A stretch of 64,000 nucleotides of DNA from Alcanivorax quisquiliarum. Its GTDB lineage: Bacteria > Pseudomonadota > Gammaproteobacteria > Pseudomonadales > Alcanivoracaceae. Positions 1 to 7,635 of the stretch are shown piece after piece. The notes beneath the pieces are model-generated. The model was not told the DNA's origin. It made no database searches and saw nothing but the letters and a program-made list of their open reading frames with translations. The position numbers and the translations under genes are program-made. Where the stretch lies: contig NZ_JALKII010000001.1 in assembly GCF_023051175.1 (NCBI RefSeq), positions 558,001 to 622,000 on the forward strand. The letters run 5' to 3'. The stretch's first letter is position 1, and each line of letters opens with the position of its first letter.

Positions 1-419
1 ACATCGACGCTCGGCCACAGCGACATATCATCCGGCAGTGGCACGATAGTCCGCTGCAACGGCCAGAGCGTTTGCAGATAACCGAGCACAAGAATTGTCC
101 AGGCATACAGCTCGGCAATAAACAGGCCGTAGCCAAGCGCCATTTCCAGCCCGGACTGGAACACCAGTGTTTCTGTGGCGCGCCAGTAGAGGTAACGGCT
201 GGACACCATGACCGACAACAGCATCAACCACAACGATATGCGGCGGGAATCGCGCCGGAAGCGATTTGCCAACGTCATCAGCAGCACACTGCCCAGGCCC
301 AGCATGCCCTGATGGAGTGCGCCCATCGGTGTAGTGATGAACAACCACACTGGCGGCAGCGCCGCCAGCCAGGCTACCCAGACCAGCCCCCGGGAAGGTG
401 CGTAACCTTGATGCGTCAT
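1..419 (-). CDS. bcsA: Cellulose synthase catalytic subunit BcsA, N-terminal part (runs off window)
   Basis: Only the first ~139 residues are present; the gene continues past the left edge. BcsA is the inner-membrane glycosyltransferase that polymerises UDP-glucose into cellulose under c-di-GMP control. The visible part has several hydrophobic segments and closely matches the start of BcsA: RYLYWRATETL, then ELYAWTILVLGYLQTLWPL, then LPDDMSLWPSVDV, which leads into the GT2 domain. It lacks the long N-terminal extension of E. coli BcsA. The ATG at 419 has AGAGGA about 7 nt upstream. It lies 112 bp after bcsQ on the same strand, so it is probably the third gene of that operon. The PilZ and catalytic motifs lie outside the window. 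Confidence 0.93.
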   Translation of the reverse strand, partial: MTHQGYAPSRGLVWVAWLAALPPVWLFITTPMGALHQGMLGLGSVLLMTLANRFRRDSRRISLWLMLLSVMVSSRYLYWRATETLVFQSGLEMALGYGLFIAELYAWTILVLGYLQTLWPLQRTIVPLPDDMSLWPSVD

Positions 420-531
420 CAACGTCCTCTTGTCTTCCGTATCCCACTGGCGCTGTCGGCCTCCGGTCGGTGGCGCCGAGCTGCCCGATAGCTGTTGCCT
501 GATATCATCAAAACATCACTGCACCAGTATG

Positions 532-1305
532 TCAGTACCCTGCGCTGCCCTGTTGCGATTGCATCACCAGACTGGCCAATTGCCGTGCGACCTGCTGCAC
601 ATCTCGCGCCGCACGGGAGCTTGTCGCGTATTGGCCGATCAACCGTTGCTGGGCCGCTGCCTCCGGCACAAACGAGTCTTCATGCACCTGGCCGATCAGG
701 TCGCGCCCATGCTCGCGCTGCATGAACTCGCTGATCTCACGGCCAAGGCGGGTGCGGTTATCGACCTTGTTCAGCAACAGCCGATGGACGCTGCCCGCTG
801 CGGCGGCATCGCCGTAGTAACGCTTGTCCTGCAACAACGGCAGCAACGCAATAGAGCCCGGATCGGCCTGGAGCAATGTCAGTCGCACCTGCGCCACACC
901 CGCCACAGCGGGCAAGGCGGCGGAATAACCCGAGGGCAGATCGATCAGCACCAGCGCACCGGGTGTGCGCTGCAAGGTGGCCAGCCGGGCACGAAGAAAG
1001 CCCGGCTCCGCCAGCTGGCGGCCAAATTCCGCGCGCTGCGCGGGGGTGCTGGTGCCAAACGGCAGCACATGCACGCCACAGGCGGCGCGGCGCGCCATGA
1101 GGCTCCAGTCGTCCCGTATGAAAGCGCCGGCAAGGCCGGCGTCATCTTGCAGGGGAAAACCGAAATGCACTCGCAGGGTGTTCTGAGGATCAAGCTCCAG
1201 CACAAACACCTCATAACCCAGCGCGTGCACCGCCTCGGCCACATTTGCCACCAACGTGGTCTTGCCGGTACCGCCTTTCGGGGATGCAAAGCTGATGACA
1301 GCCAT
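532..1305 (-). CDS. bcsQ: Cellulose biosynthesis ParA/MinD-like ATPase BcsQ
   Basis: A 257-residue MinD/ParA-type ATPase. BcsQ sits at the cytoplasmic face of the cellulose synthase, and in enterobacteria it is needed for cellulose secretion and polar localisation. The deviant Walker A motif SPKGGTGKTT is at residues 8-17, followed by a typical switch region (FVLELDPQN, about residue 34). Length fits BcsQ (about 250). It lies between the bcsP-like gene (55 bp upstream) and bcsA (112 bp downstream), all on the minus strand. The context makes BcsQ much more likely than a chromosome or plasmid ParA, which would be expected next to parB. Confidence 0.92.
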   Translation of the reverse strand: MAVISFASPKGGTGKTTLVANVAEAVHALGYEVFVLELDPQNTLRVHFGFPLQDDAGLAGAFIRDDWSLMARRAACGVHVLPFGTSTPAQRAEFGRQLAEPGFLRARLATLQRTPGALVLIDLPSGYSAALPAVAGVAQVRLTLLQADPGSIALLPLLQDKRYYGDAAAAGSVHRLLLNKVDNRTRLGREISEFMQREHGRDLIGQVHEDSFVPEAAAQQRLIGQYATSSRAARDVQQVARQLASLVMQSQQGSAGY

Positions 1306-1360
1306 AAGCAGAAGTGCTCCGCTGATTCACGGAAGGCGCTCACGCCAGGAAAGCGAGGTT

Positions 1361-1774
1361 CTAGCCGTGCCGGGCCGCGATGCGACGCAACAGCGGGCGC
1401 AACGGTGTGTGCGCTGCGGCACCAGGCGCCGGGCCAGGAGTCGGTTCCGGCCGACGAAAAAGCCCCGCCAGCTGCGCACGCCGCTGCTGTGCAGCGACAT
1501 CATCGTCGACAAAGCCGAGGCTGAATGCGCTGCCCGCCTGTATCTCGATCGGGCGCGAGTCAACGGTTTCAGCGGCGACGGGCGCTGCCGTCCAGGCGGG
1601 TTCGCCATGTACCGCACACACATCGCTGCTGGCCGCTCGCCGCCGGGCGGTGACCTCATCAAGCAGACGCCAATGACCGGATTCCTCGGAGGCGGGCGGC
1701 TCCACCGAACGAAGCCGGAAATCCTGATTGCCTGATTTGCTACGAAACCGCGCCAATTCGTCGTAATCCGCCAT
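1361..1774 (-). CDS. BcsP/BcsR-like cellulose operon protein
   Basis: A 137-residue low-complexity protein that opens the cellulose operon. BcsP/BcsR proteins are small partners of BcsQ. Here the N-terminus (MADYDELARFRSKSGNQDF) and a later HWRLLDEV resemble the short BcsP pattern of a 'xLxxFxxxxGxxxx(Y/F)' segment followed by an 'RWPLL'-type segment; the rest is Ala/Pro/Arg rich. I chose the ATG at 1774 because AAAGGG lies 10 nt upstream. The in-frame TTG at 1783 sits too close to that Shine-Dalgarno. Assignment rests mostly on position before bcsQ-bcsA plus weak motif similarity, so no symbol is given. Confidence 0.6.
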   Translation of the reverse strand: MADYDELARFRSKSGNQDFRLRSVEPPASEESGHWRLLDEVTARRRAASSDVCAVHGEPAWTAAPVAAETVDSRPIEIQAGSAFSLGFVDDDVAAQQRRAQLAGLFRRPEPTPGPAPGAAAHTPLRPLLRRIAARHG

Positions 1775-1814
1775 CTCAAACAAACCCTTTGCGTCAACAA
1801 GAGGAGGGCAGTTA

Positions 1815-1830
1815 TGTGATACACATCACA
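1815..1830 (-). promoter_or_regulatory. CRP/Vfr-type binding site upstream of the cellulose operon
   Basis: TGTGA (1815-1819), six bases, then TCACA (1826-1830): a perfect match to both half-sites of the CRP consensus. It lies 41-56 nt upstream of the bcsP-like ATG (1774). No convincing -10 box lies at the class II distance downstream, so whether it activates or represses is unclear. In gammaproteobacteria this core is bound by CRP or Vfr with cAMP. Confidence 0.6.
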
Positions 1831-1869
1831 AACCGCAAACATTATGACATTGAATTGGCGTATAACACC

Positions 1870-1885
1870 ATAGCGCAAGCGCTAT
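1870..1885. repeat. Short perfect inverted repeat
   Basis: ATAGCGC-AA-GCGCTAT is a 16-bp perfect inverted repeat between the algC stop (1917, minus) and the CRP-type site. There is no T tract on either side, so it is a weak terminator candidate for algC. It could equally be an operator for the bcs promoter. Confidence 0.4.
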
Positions 1886-1916
1886 TGCGTCCATAATTTC
1901 ACTCTATACGCCGGCC

Positions 1917-3284
1917 TCATTTCCCTATGGCACGCCGGATATTCTCCTCGAACACGCCGCGAATACGGTCCCGTGCGGCTGCCGTCACGCCTTCATAGCG
2001 TGTCACCAGCTTGGGTGCCGTATTGGAGACTCTGCACAATCCCCAGCCGTCCTCGTAATCCACCCGGATGCCGTCGATGGTGCTGCGCTGGCCATCGCCA
2101 AAATCGCCCTCGGCAATGAGCCGCTCCACCACTGCGAACTTCTCCTCATCGGGCACCGGCACGCCGATTTCCGGTGTCGACGGGTATTGGGGATAACGCT
2201 GGAAAAAGGTATCCGCGTCCTTTCCGGATGCCGCGATGATCTCCAGCAGCCGGGCCGCGGCATACAGGCCATCATCAAACCCGTACCAGCGTTCCTGAAA
2301 GAAAATATGGCCGCTCATTTCGCCGGCCAGAGGCGCGCCGGTCTGCTTCATGCGGGCCTTGATCAGCGAATGGCCGGTGCGCCACATCTCCGGCTCACCG
2401 CCAAGATCGGTGATCACCCGCGCCAGATTGCCGGAGCACTTCACGTCATAAATGACGCGTGCGCCGGGTACGCGTAGCAGCACATCTTCGGCGTAGGCCA
2501 TCATCAGTCGATCGGGAAAAATCAGCTCTCCTTTTGGTGTAATCACGCCCACACGATCACCGTCACCGTCGAAGCCGAAACCGATATCGGCGTTTTCCGC
2601 TGCCACGGTGCGGATCAGATCATGCAGATTTTCCGGGTCGCCCGGATCGGGGTGGTGATTGGGGAAACGCCCGTCAATCTCGGTAAATAGCGGCACCACC
2701 TCGCAGCCGAGCCGCTCCATCAGCTGTGGTGCCAATTCACCGGCAACGCCGTTCCCGGCGTCCACCACCACTTTCATCGGTCTCGCCAGACGTATCTCCG
2801 AGGCGATCCGTTCCAGATAATGCTCGCGCACATCCAGCTGGCTGAGGCGTCCCTGCCCTTCGCTCAGTTCGCCGTTGCGAATCCGCTCATGCAGTGCGGC
2901 GATGCGATCGCCTGACAGGGTTTCCCCTGCGATGACTATTTTGAAGCCGTTGTAATCCGAGGGGTTATGGCTGCCTGTGACCATCACGCCGGAGCGCAAG
3001 CCATCGACCGTGCAGGTAGCGAAATACAGTACCGGTGTCGGCACCATGCCGATATCGACGACATCAACGCCGCCCTGGCGCAGGCCGTCGATCAACGCGG
3101 CACTCAGCTCAGGGCCGGACAAGCGGCCATCGCGGGCCACGGCGATGCGCCGCTCACCCGCTGCCCGCGCTTCTGTGGCAATGGCGCGGCCGATCAGGCT
3201 GGCAATTTCCTCGCTGAGGGTATCGCCGACCACGCCCCGAATATCGTAGGCACGAAAAATCAGCGGCGACAGGGTGACATCCAT
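1917..3284 (-). CDS. algC: Phosphomannomutase/phosphoglucomutase AlgC
   Basis: A 455-residue alpha-D-phosphohexomutase that interconverts hexose-6-P and hexose-1-P (mannose and glucose) for LPS, exopolysaccharide and cellulose precursors; cytoplasmic. The phosphoserine loop is MVTGSHNPSDYNG and the metal-binding loop is FGFDGDGDRVG; PLIFRAYDIRG is the usual N-terminus. The reading frame is open 23 codons further upstream, but the ATG at 3284 has GAGAGGA at good spacing and starts the conserved domain (MDVTLSPLIF). It lies 65 bp after pgi and is probably the last gene of the galU-ugd-pgi-algC unit. Confidence 0.95.
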   Translation of the reverse strand: MDVTLSPLIFRAYDIRGVVGDTLSEEIASLIGRAIATEARAAGERRIAVARDGRLSGPELSAALIDGLRQGGVDVVDIGMVPTPVLYFATCTVDGLRSGVMVTGSHNPSDYNGFKIVIAGETLSGDRIAALHERIRNGELSEGQGRLSQLDVREHYLERIASEIRLARPMKVVVDAGNGVAGELAPQLMERLGCEVVPLFTEIDGRFPNHHPDPGDPENLHDLIRTVAAENADIGFGFDGDGDRVGVITPKGELIFPDRLMMAYAEDVLLRVPGARVIYDVKCSGNLARVITDLGGEPEMWRTGHSLIKARMKQTGAPLAGEMSGHIFFQERWYGFDDGLYAAARLLEIIAASGKDADTFFQRYPQYPSTPEIGVPVPDEEKFAVVERLIAEGDFGDGQRSTIDGIRVDYEDGWGLCRVSNTAPKLVTRYEGVTAAARDRIRGVFEENIRRAIGK

Positions 3285-3349
3285 TGGCGCTATCCTCTCA
3301 TTCTCTAGTGCGCTCTCGTGCGCTCCGGCCTTGCGGCGTTGTAGCGGCA

Positions 3350-5014
3350 TCAAAATCCGCGCCGCTGCTGCTGGATAAAATCGATCAGCCCGGTGGTCGA
3401 GGCATCCATGCTGTCTCGCAGCGAGCGGTTGCGATCTGCGAGCAGCTGCGCGCTGAGATCATTGGCATCGGGCTGCTGGTGAATCAGGGAAAGCGTTTCC
3501 AATGCGATCTTCTTGCCCAGCTCCACGCCCCACTGATCGAACGGATTGATCTGCCACATGACGGCCTGGGTGAATACCTTGTGCTCGTAGGCCGCCAGCA
3601 ATACGCCCAGCGCGAAAGGCGTCAGCTCATCCAGCATCAGTGTGGAGCTGGGTTGGTTGCCCTTATAGCGTTTGTAGAACGGCATCTGCTCGCCTTGCGG
3701 CAGCGCCGCTTCGCCGAACGCCAGCAGGCGCGACTGCGCCAGGCAGTTCGCCAATGCCAGTTCGTGCTGCCCTTCCAGTGTGGTCGTGACCGGGGTGGCT
3801 TCGTGATAACGCATGGCCGAGACAATGAAGTCGCAGGTCACCACCTGGGTGCCTTGATGCAACAGTTGATAAAACGCATGTTGCGCGTTGGGGCCGACTT
3901 CGCCCCAGATCACCGGGCTGGTGCTGCCTTCCACCGGCTCGCCGTCGCGCGTCACGGATTTGCCGTTGGATTCCATCTCCAGCTGTTCCAGATAGGAGGG
4001 CAGGTACTTCAAACGCGCATCATAGGGCAAGATCGCGTGCGCATTGATGCCTAGCATATTGGTGTTCCAGACGCCGGTGAGCGCCATCAATACCGGCACG
4101 TTTTCCAGCCAGGGCGCGGTGCGAAAATGCGTATCCATAAAATGCCCGCCCGCCAGAAAATCGCGAAACGCCGGCATGCCGATACTCAGCGCCACCGGGA
4201 AACCGATTGCCGACCAGACAGAAAAGCGCCCGCCGACCCAATCCCACAAGCGCAGCTGGTGATCCTCATGAATGCCCCAATCGGTCATGCGCTGGACATC
4301 AGCAGAAATCCCCAAAAAATGGCAATCCACCACCGACTGCTCGCGCCCCAGCGCCTCACGCAGCCAGCTGCGAGCGGTATTGGCGTTGTACAGGGTATCG
4401 ACGGTGGTAAAGGATTTTGACGAGATCACGAACAAGGTGGTGTGCGGCCGTAGCTCGCGCAGCAGATACGCCAGTTGGCTGCCGTCCATGGACGAAACGA
4501 AATGCACATTCAGCGCGGTGGTCACGTCGCACTCTTCCAGCGCCCGGCAGACCATCAGCGGGCCAAGATCAGAGCCGCCCACGCCGATGTTCACCACATC
4601 GGTCACCACTTCTCCGGTGACACCGCGCCACTGCCCCGAGTGCAGCTTGTTGATCAGCTCGCGCATTTTTTGCAGCTGCTCTTCGACCTCAGCATAAAGC
4701 CCCTCCCGAGGCTCGGGAATCGAGCCATCCGCCGGCGCCCGCAATGCCCAGTGCATTGCCGCACGGCGCTCCGTGCCATTGACTTCTTCACCGGCGAACA
4801 GGCGCTCGATCCAGCCGCCGAGATCACGCTCATCGGCCAGGCGGGCCAGCAGTTGCAGCGCCTCGCCATCCAGCCGCTGCTTGCTGAAATCGAACAGTAG
4901 CGGCCCCACATGCCGATGCAGCTGCTCAAAGCGCTGCGCGTCTTGCGCAAACAACTCGGACAAGTGTTGCTGGCGAAGCCTGGTCGCGTGTGCGCGAAGT
5001 GTTTCCCAGGTCAT
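3350..5014 (-). CDS. pgi: Glucose-6-phosphate isomerase
   Basis: A 554-residue protein, full length for bacterial Pgi. It interconverts glucose-6-P and fructose-6-P in the cytoplasm. The family signatures are present: [28 protein letters not shown], and [16 protein letters not shown], and the C-terminal region has [12 protein letters not shown]. Only 18 bp separate it from the upstream ugd-like gene. Its place between galU and algC puts it in a precursor-supply operon for polysaccharide and not in a glycolysis cluster. Confidence 0.97.
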   Translation of the reverse strand: MTWETLRAHATRLRQQHLSELFAQDAQRFEQLHRHVGPLLFDFSKQRLDGEALQLLARLADERDLGGWIERLFAGEEVNGTERRAAMHWALRAPADGSIPEPREGLYAEVEEQLQKMRELINKLHSGQWRGVTGEVVTDVVNIGVGGSDLGPLMVCRALEECDVTTALNVHFVSSMDGSQLAYLLRELRPHTTLFVISSKSFTTVDTLYNANTARSWLREALGREQSVVDCHFLGISADVQRMTDWGIHEDHQLRLWDWVGGRFSVWSAIGFPVALSIGMPAFRDFLAGGHFMDTHFRTAPWLENVPVLMALTGVWNTNMLGINAHAILPYDARLKYLPSYLEQLEMESNGKSVTRDGEPVEGSTSPVIWGEVGPNAQHAFYQLLHQGTQVVTCDFIVSAMRYHEATPVTTTLEGQHELALANCLAQSRLLAFGEAALPQGEQMPFYKRYKGNQPSSTLMLDELTPFALGVLLAAYEHKVFTQAVMWQINPFDQWGVELGKKIALETLSLIHQQPDANDLSAQLLADRNRSLRDSMDASTTGLIDFIQQQRRGF

Positions 5015-5032
5015 CTGCTGTTCCTCGCAGGT

Positions 5033-6304
5033 TTAGCGGCCGACGCCGTAGTAGGCAAAGCCACTGCGGCGTACAAATTCCGGGTCATAGATATTGCGTC
5101 CATCAAGCAGCACGGGCACCCGCATATCGGCACGCAGGCGTGGAAAATCAGGGTTCCAGTATTCTTTCCATTCTGTCACCAGCATCAAGGCATCAGCGCC
5201 CGCAGCCGCCTCGTAGGGATCGGTGCAGAGCAACAGATCCGGGCGCTGGCCGTAGCGGGCCTGTAGCGATGGCAGTGCCAGCGGGTCGTGCAAGCGCACG
5301 ATGGCGCCCTGCGCCCACAAGGCCTCCAGCATCCGCAACACCGGGGCATTGTCGATACGGCCGGTATTCGGCTTGAACGAGGCGCCCCAGATCGCCACCA
5401 CCTTGCCTTCCAGCCGCGTGTGATAATGACGCCAGAGCTTGCGAAACAGCACTTCTTTCTGCCGTTCGTTGATGCGCAGCACGTGGTCGAGCAGCTGCGA
5501 TCCGACACCACTCGCCGCCAGCACATTGGCCAGATCCATGACGTTGCGCGACAAGCTCGGGCCACCAAAACCGCAACCCGGATACAGGTATGCCGGCCCG
5601 ATTCTCGGATCGGCGCCCACTGCCTGCCGCACGGGCTCGATATCCACATCCAGCGCGTCGGCCAGGCTGGCCATGTCGTTCATGAAGCTGACCCGTGTGG
5701 CGAGCATCCCCATCACGGCAAACTTGGCAAATTCGGCCTGCTTCGGCGACATCACCAGAAACTGATCGCGCAGCCGGCTCACCGGGCGGAGGATTTCCCG
5801 CACCAGGGATTCCGCGTAAGGATCATCACAGCCCAGCAACAGTTGCGGCGGGCGCATGAATTGCTGCACGGCCACGCCCTCTTGCAGCAATTCGGGCAGG
5901 CTCACCACGGTGCCCACATCGCCGAGTGTCTGCTGCAAGCGATCCGTGGTGCCAACCGGAAAGGCCGATTGATTGACCACCAGCCAGAAGCGACGATCCA
6001 GGCTCGCCAGGCGGCCGACAATATCGTGGGCCAGCTCGATGTCATCCAGATCCAGCGCCAGAAAAACACTGGATACGCCATCGGACGGCGCATCCACCAT
6101 GCGCCCCAGTTGCAGGCGCCGGCTACTGCGCTGCTCATTGAGCAATGCCTCCAGCCCCGGCTCGCGGAACGGGCTCTCGCCACGCTGCAACTGCCGAGTG
6201 ATATCACCTTCGGGCAAGCGCAACGTCACGCGATGCCCGGTGGACGCCAGCGAGCCCGCCGTCACCAGCGCACACAGGCTGCTGCCATATACATCAATAT
6301 GCAT
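5033..6304 (-). CDS. UDP-glucose dehydrogenase homologue lacking catalytic residues
   Basis: A 423-residue protein that aligns over its full length with UDP-glucose 6-dehydrogenases: N-terminal NAD domain, central helix, and C-terminal UDP-binding domain (AIWGASFKPNTG). The active site is badly altered. Using S. pyogenes UGDH numbering, the nucleophile Cys260 is Ser250 here (GCGFGGPSLSRN, where YGGSCFPKD is expected), Asp264 is Asn254, Asn208 is Met198 and Thr118 is Ala114 (SAFPVGT). Lys204 (K194) and the two glutamates (E138, E142) remain. The NAD glycine motif GxGxxG is reduced to YGSSLCA. The frame is intact. It sits between galU and pgi, so it may bind UDP-glucose or its relatives without oxidising them. 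An active dehydrogenase seems unlikely. Confidence 0.85.
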   Translation of the reverse strand: MHIDVYGSSLCALVTAGSLASTGHRVTLRLPEGDITRQLQRGESPFREPGLEALLNEQRSSRRLQLGRMVDAPSDGVSSVFLALDLDDIELAHDIVGRLASLDRRFWLVVNQSAFPVGTTDRLQQTLGDVGTVVSLPELLQEGVAVQQFMRPPQLLLGCDDPYAESLVREILRPVSRLRDQFLVMSPKQAEFAKFAVMGMLATRVSFMNDMASLADALDVDIEPVRQAVGADPRIGPAYLYPGCGFGGPSLSRNVMDLANVLAASGVGSQLLDHVLRINERQKEVLFRKLWRHYHTRLEGKVVAIWGASFKPNTGRIDNAPVLRMLEALWAQGAIVRLHDPLALPSLQARYGQRPDLLLCTDPYEAAAGADALMLVTEWKEYWNPDFPRLRADMRVPVLLDGRNIYDPEFVRRSGFAYYGVGR

Positions 6305-6342
6305 TGCTACTGCTCTTTACTGGCCATTCGGATGCCACGCCA

Positions 6343-7254
6343 TCAGTACCGGGCAAGCGCCTGGCGCGCCTGCTGCCGGAAGGTTTCGCCAAGCTCGGGG
6401 TGCCGCAACCCGTAGGCCAGCGTTGCCTCCAGGTAGCCGGTCTTGCTGCCACAATCATAGGTGCTGCCCAGCATGCGATAGGCGGCCACCGGCTGATCCA
6501 CCATCAGCGCCGCGATGGCATCGGTCAGCTGTACCTCGCCCCCCGCGCCAGGCGGTGTGCGTGCCAGCAGATCAAAGATCGATGCCGGCAGCACATAGCG
6601 CCCCACCACCGCCAGATCGGAAGGCGCTTCCGCTTGTGCGGGCTTTTCGACCACGCCTTTCATGGCCACGCTCTCACCAGCGGCCAGCGCCGCGCCGGCC
6701 AGATCGACTACACCATACTGATCCACGCGCTCGGCGGGCACCTGCTCCACCATCACTTGCGCCGCGCCTGTCTCGGCAAAACGCGCCACCATGCGCGACA
6801 GATCGTTGCCACGGGACAACGCCACGCCGGCCGGCACATCATCCACCAGCACATCGGGCAACATCACCACAAACGGCTCGTCTCCCACCACTTCACGCGC
6901 ACAGAGCACAGCATGCCCCAGCCCCAGCGGGCGGCCCTGGCGCACACTGATAATGCGCACGTCCGCCGGCACGATATCCCGCAACACGGCCAGCAACGCC
7001 GCCTTGCCCTTGCGCTCCAGCTCGCTTTCCAGCTCATAGTGGGTATCGAAGTGATTTTCGATGGCCGCCTTGGCGCCGTGGTTTACCAATACGATCTCGC
7101 GTATTCCCGCGGCCACCGCTTCAGCGACCACATACTGGATCACCGGACGATCCACCACGGTGATCATCTCCTTGGGGATGGCTTTGCTTGCGGGAAGAAA
7201 ACGGGTACCCAGGCCGGCTACCGGCAGAACTGCCTTTCGCACATCCTTCGTCAT
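6343..7254 (-). CDS. galU: UTP--glucose-1-phosphate uridylyltransferase GalU
   Basis: A 303-residue nucleotidyltransferase making UDP-glucose from UTP and glucose-1-P. It begins MTKDVRKAVLPVAGLGTRFLP, the GalU nucleotide-binding signature, followed by KEMITVVDRPVIQYVVAEA; GRYVLP and CGSKTGYLEA are also typical. The ATG at 7254 is preferred over an upstream start 26 codons away because the family begins here and GGAG lies upstream. It is the first gene of the four-gene operon that ends with algC, and its product feeds the nearby cellulose synthase. Confidence 0.96.
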   Translation of the reverse strand: MTKDVRKAVLPVAGLGTRFLPASKAIPKEMITVVDRPVIQYVVAEAVAAGIREIVLVNHGAKAAIENHFDTHYELESELERKGKAALLAVLRDIVPADVRIISVRQGRPLGLGHAVLCAREVVGDEPFVVMLPDVLVDDVPAGVALSRGNDLSRMVARFAETGAAQVMVEQVPAERVDQYGVVDLAGAALAAGESVAMKGVVEKPAQAEAPSDLAVVGRYVLPASIFDLLARTPPGAGGEVQLTDAIAALMVDQPVAAYRMLGSTYDCGSKTGYLEATLAYGLRHPELGETFRQQARQALARY

Positions 7255-7635
7255 GCAGGGTTTTGCTCCTTTACCACTCGGTCGCTCAGGCCCGACATCG
7301 GGCGGCTTGCACGCACGCACACTCAGGCACACTCAGACACAGTACAGGCTAGATGGAACCATCAAGCCCTGTAAATGTGCGCTGCCATGGCGTATTCGCA
7401 ACGCCGCGCCATCATAGCGCAGCTTTGTCGGTGCCTGCATGGCCCTCTCATGCACCTTACTGCGCTTAATCGCCAAAATATATGCAGCCGCCGCCCCACC
7501 AGCGCAATCACAGAAGGTAAAACTTGGTGAGAACAGCCGCTGCGACATTATGCCGCACGCGGCGATCGTTGCCTGCGGCTATGCTGCGCGCCTGTTTACG
7601 ACGCTGTTAACCGCTCGACTCAGGAGCCCTGCGAC
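7255..7635. other. Intergenic region between divergent galU and siderophore receptor
   Basis: 381 bp without a credible gene. It should hold the galU promoter (minus) and the receptor promoter (plus). I see a 14-bp inverted repeat GCCCGA-CA-TCGGGC at 7290-7303 in the galU leader and a short direct repeat CACACTCAGG/CACACTCAGA at 7318-7337. No recognisable Fur box (GATAATGATAATCATTATC-like) is visible, although the receptor's function would suggest iron control. Confidence 0.5.

Noticed and set aside
28-447. 139-codon minus-strand frame at the left edge
   Set aside because: It is out of frame with the BcsA N-terminus, which matches the family over its whole visible length.
7255-7635. Fur box before the siderophore receptor
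   Set aside because: I looked for the GATAAT-type repeats and found none good enough to report.
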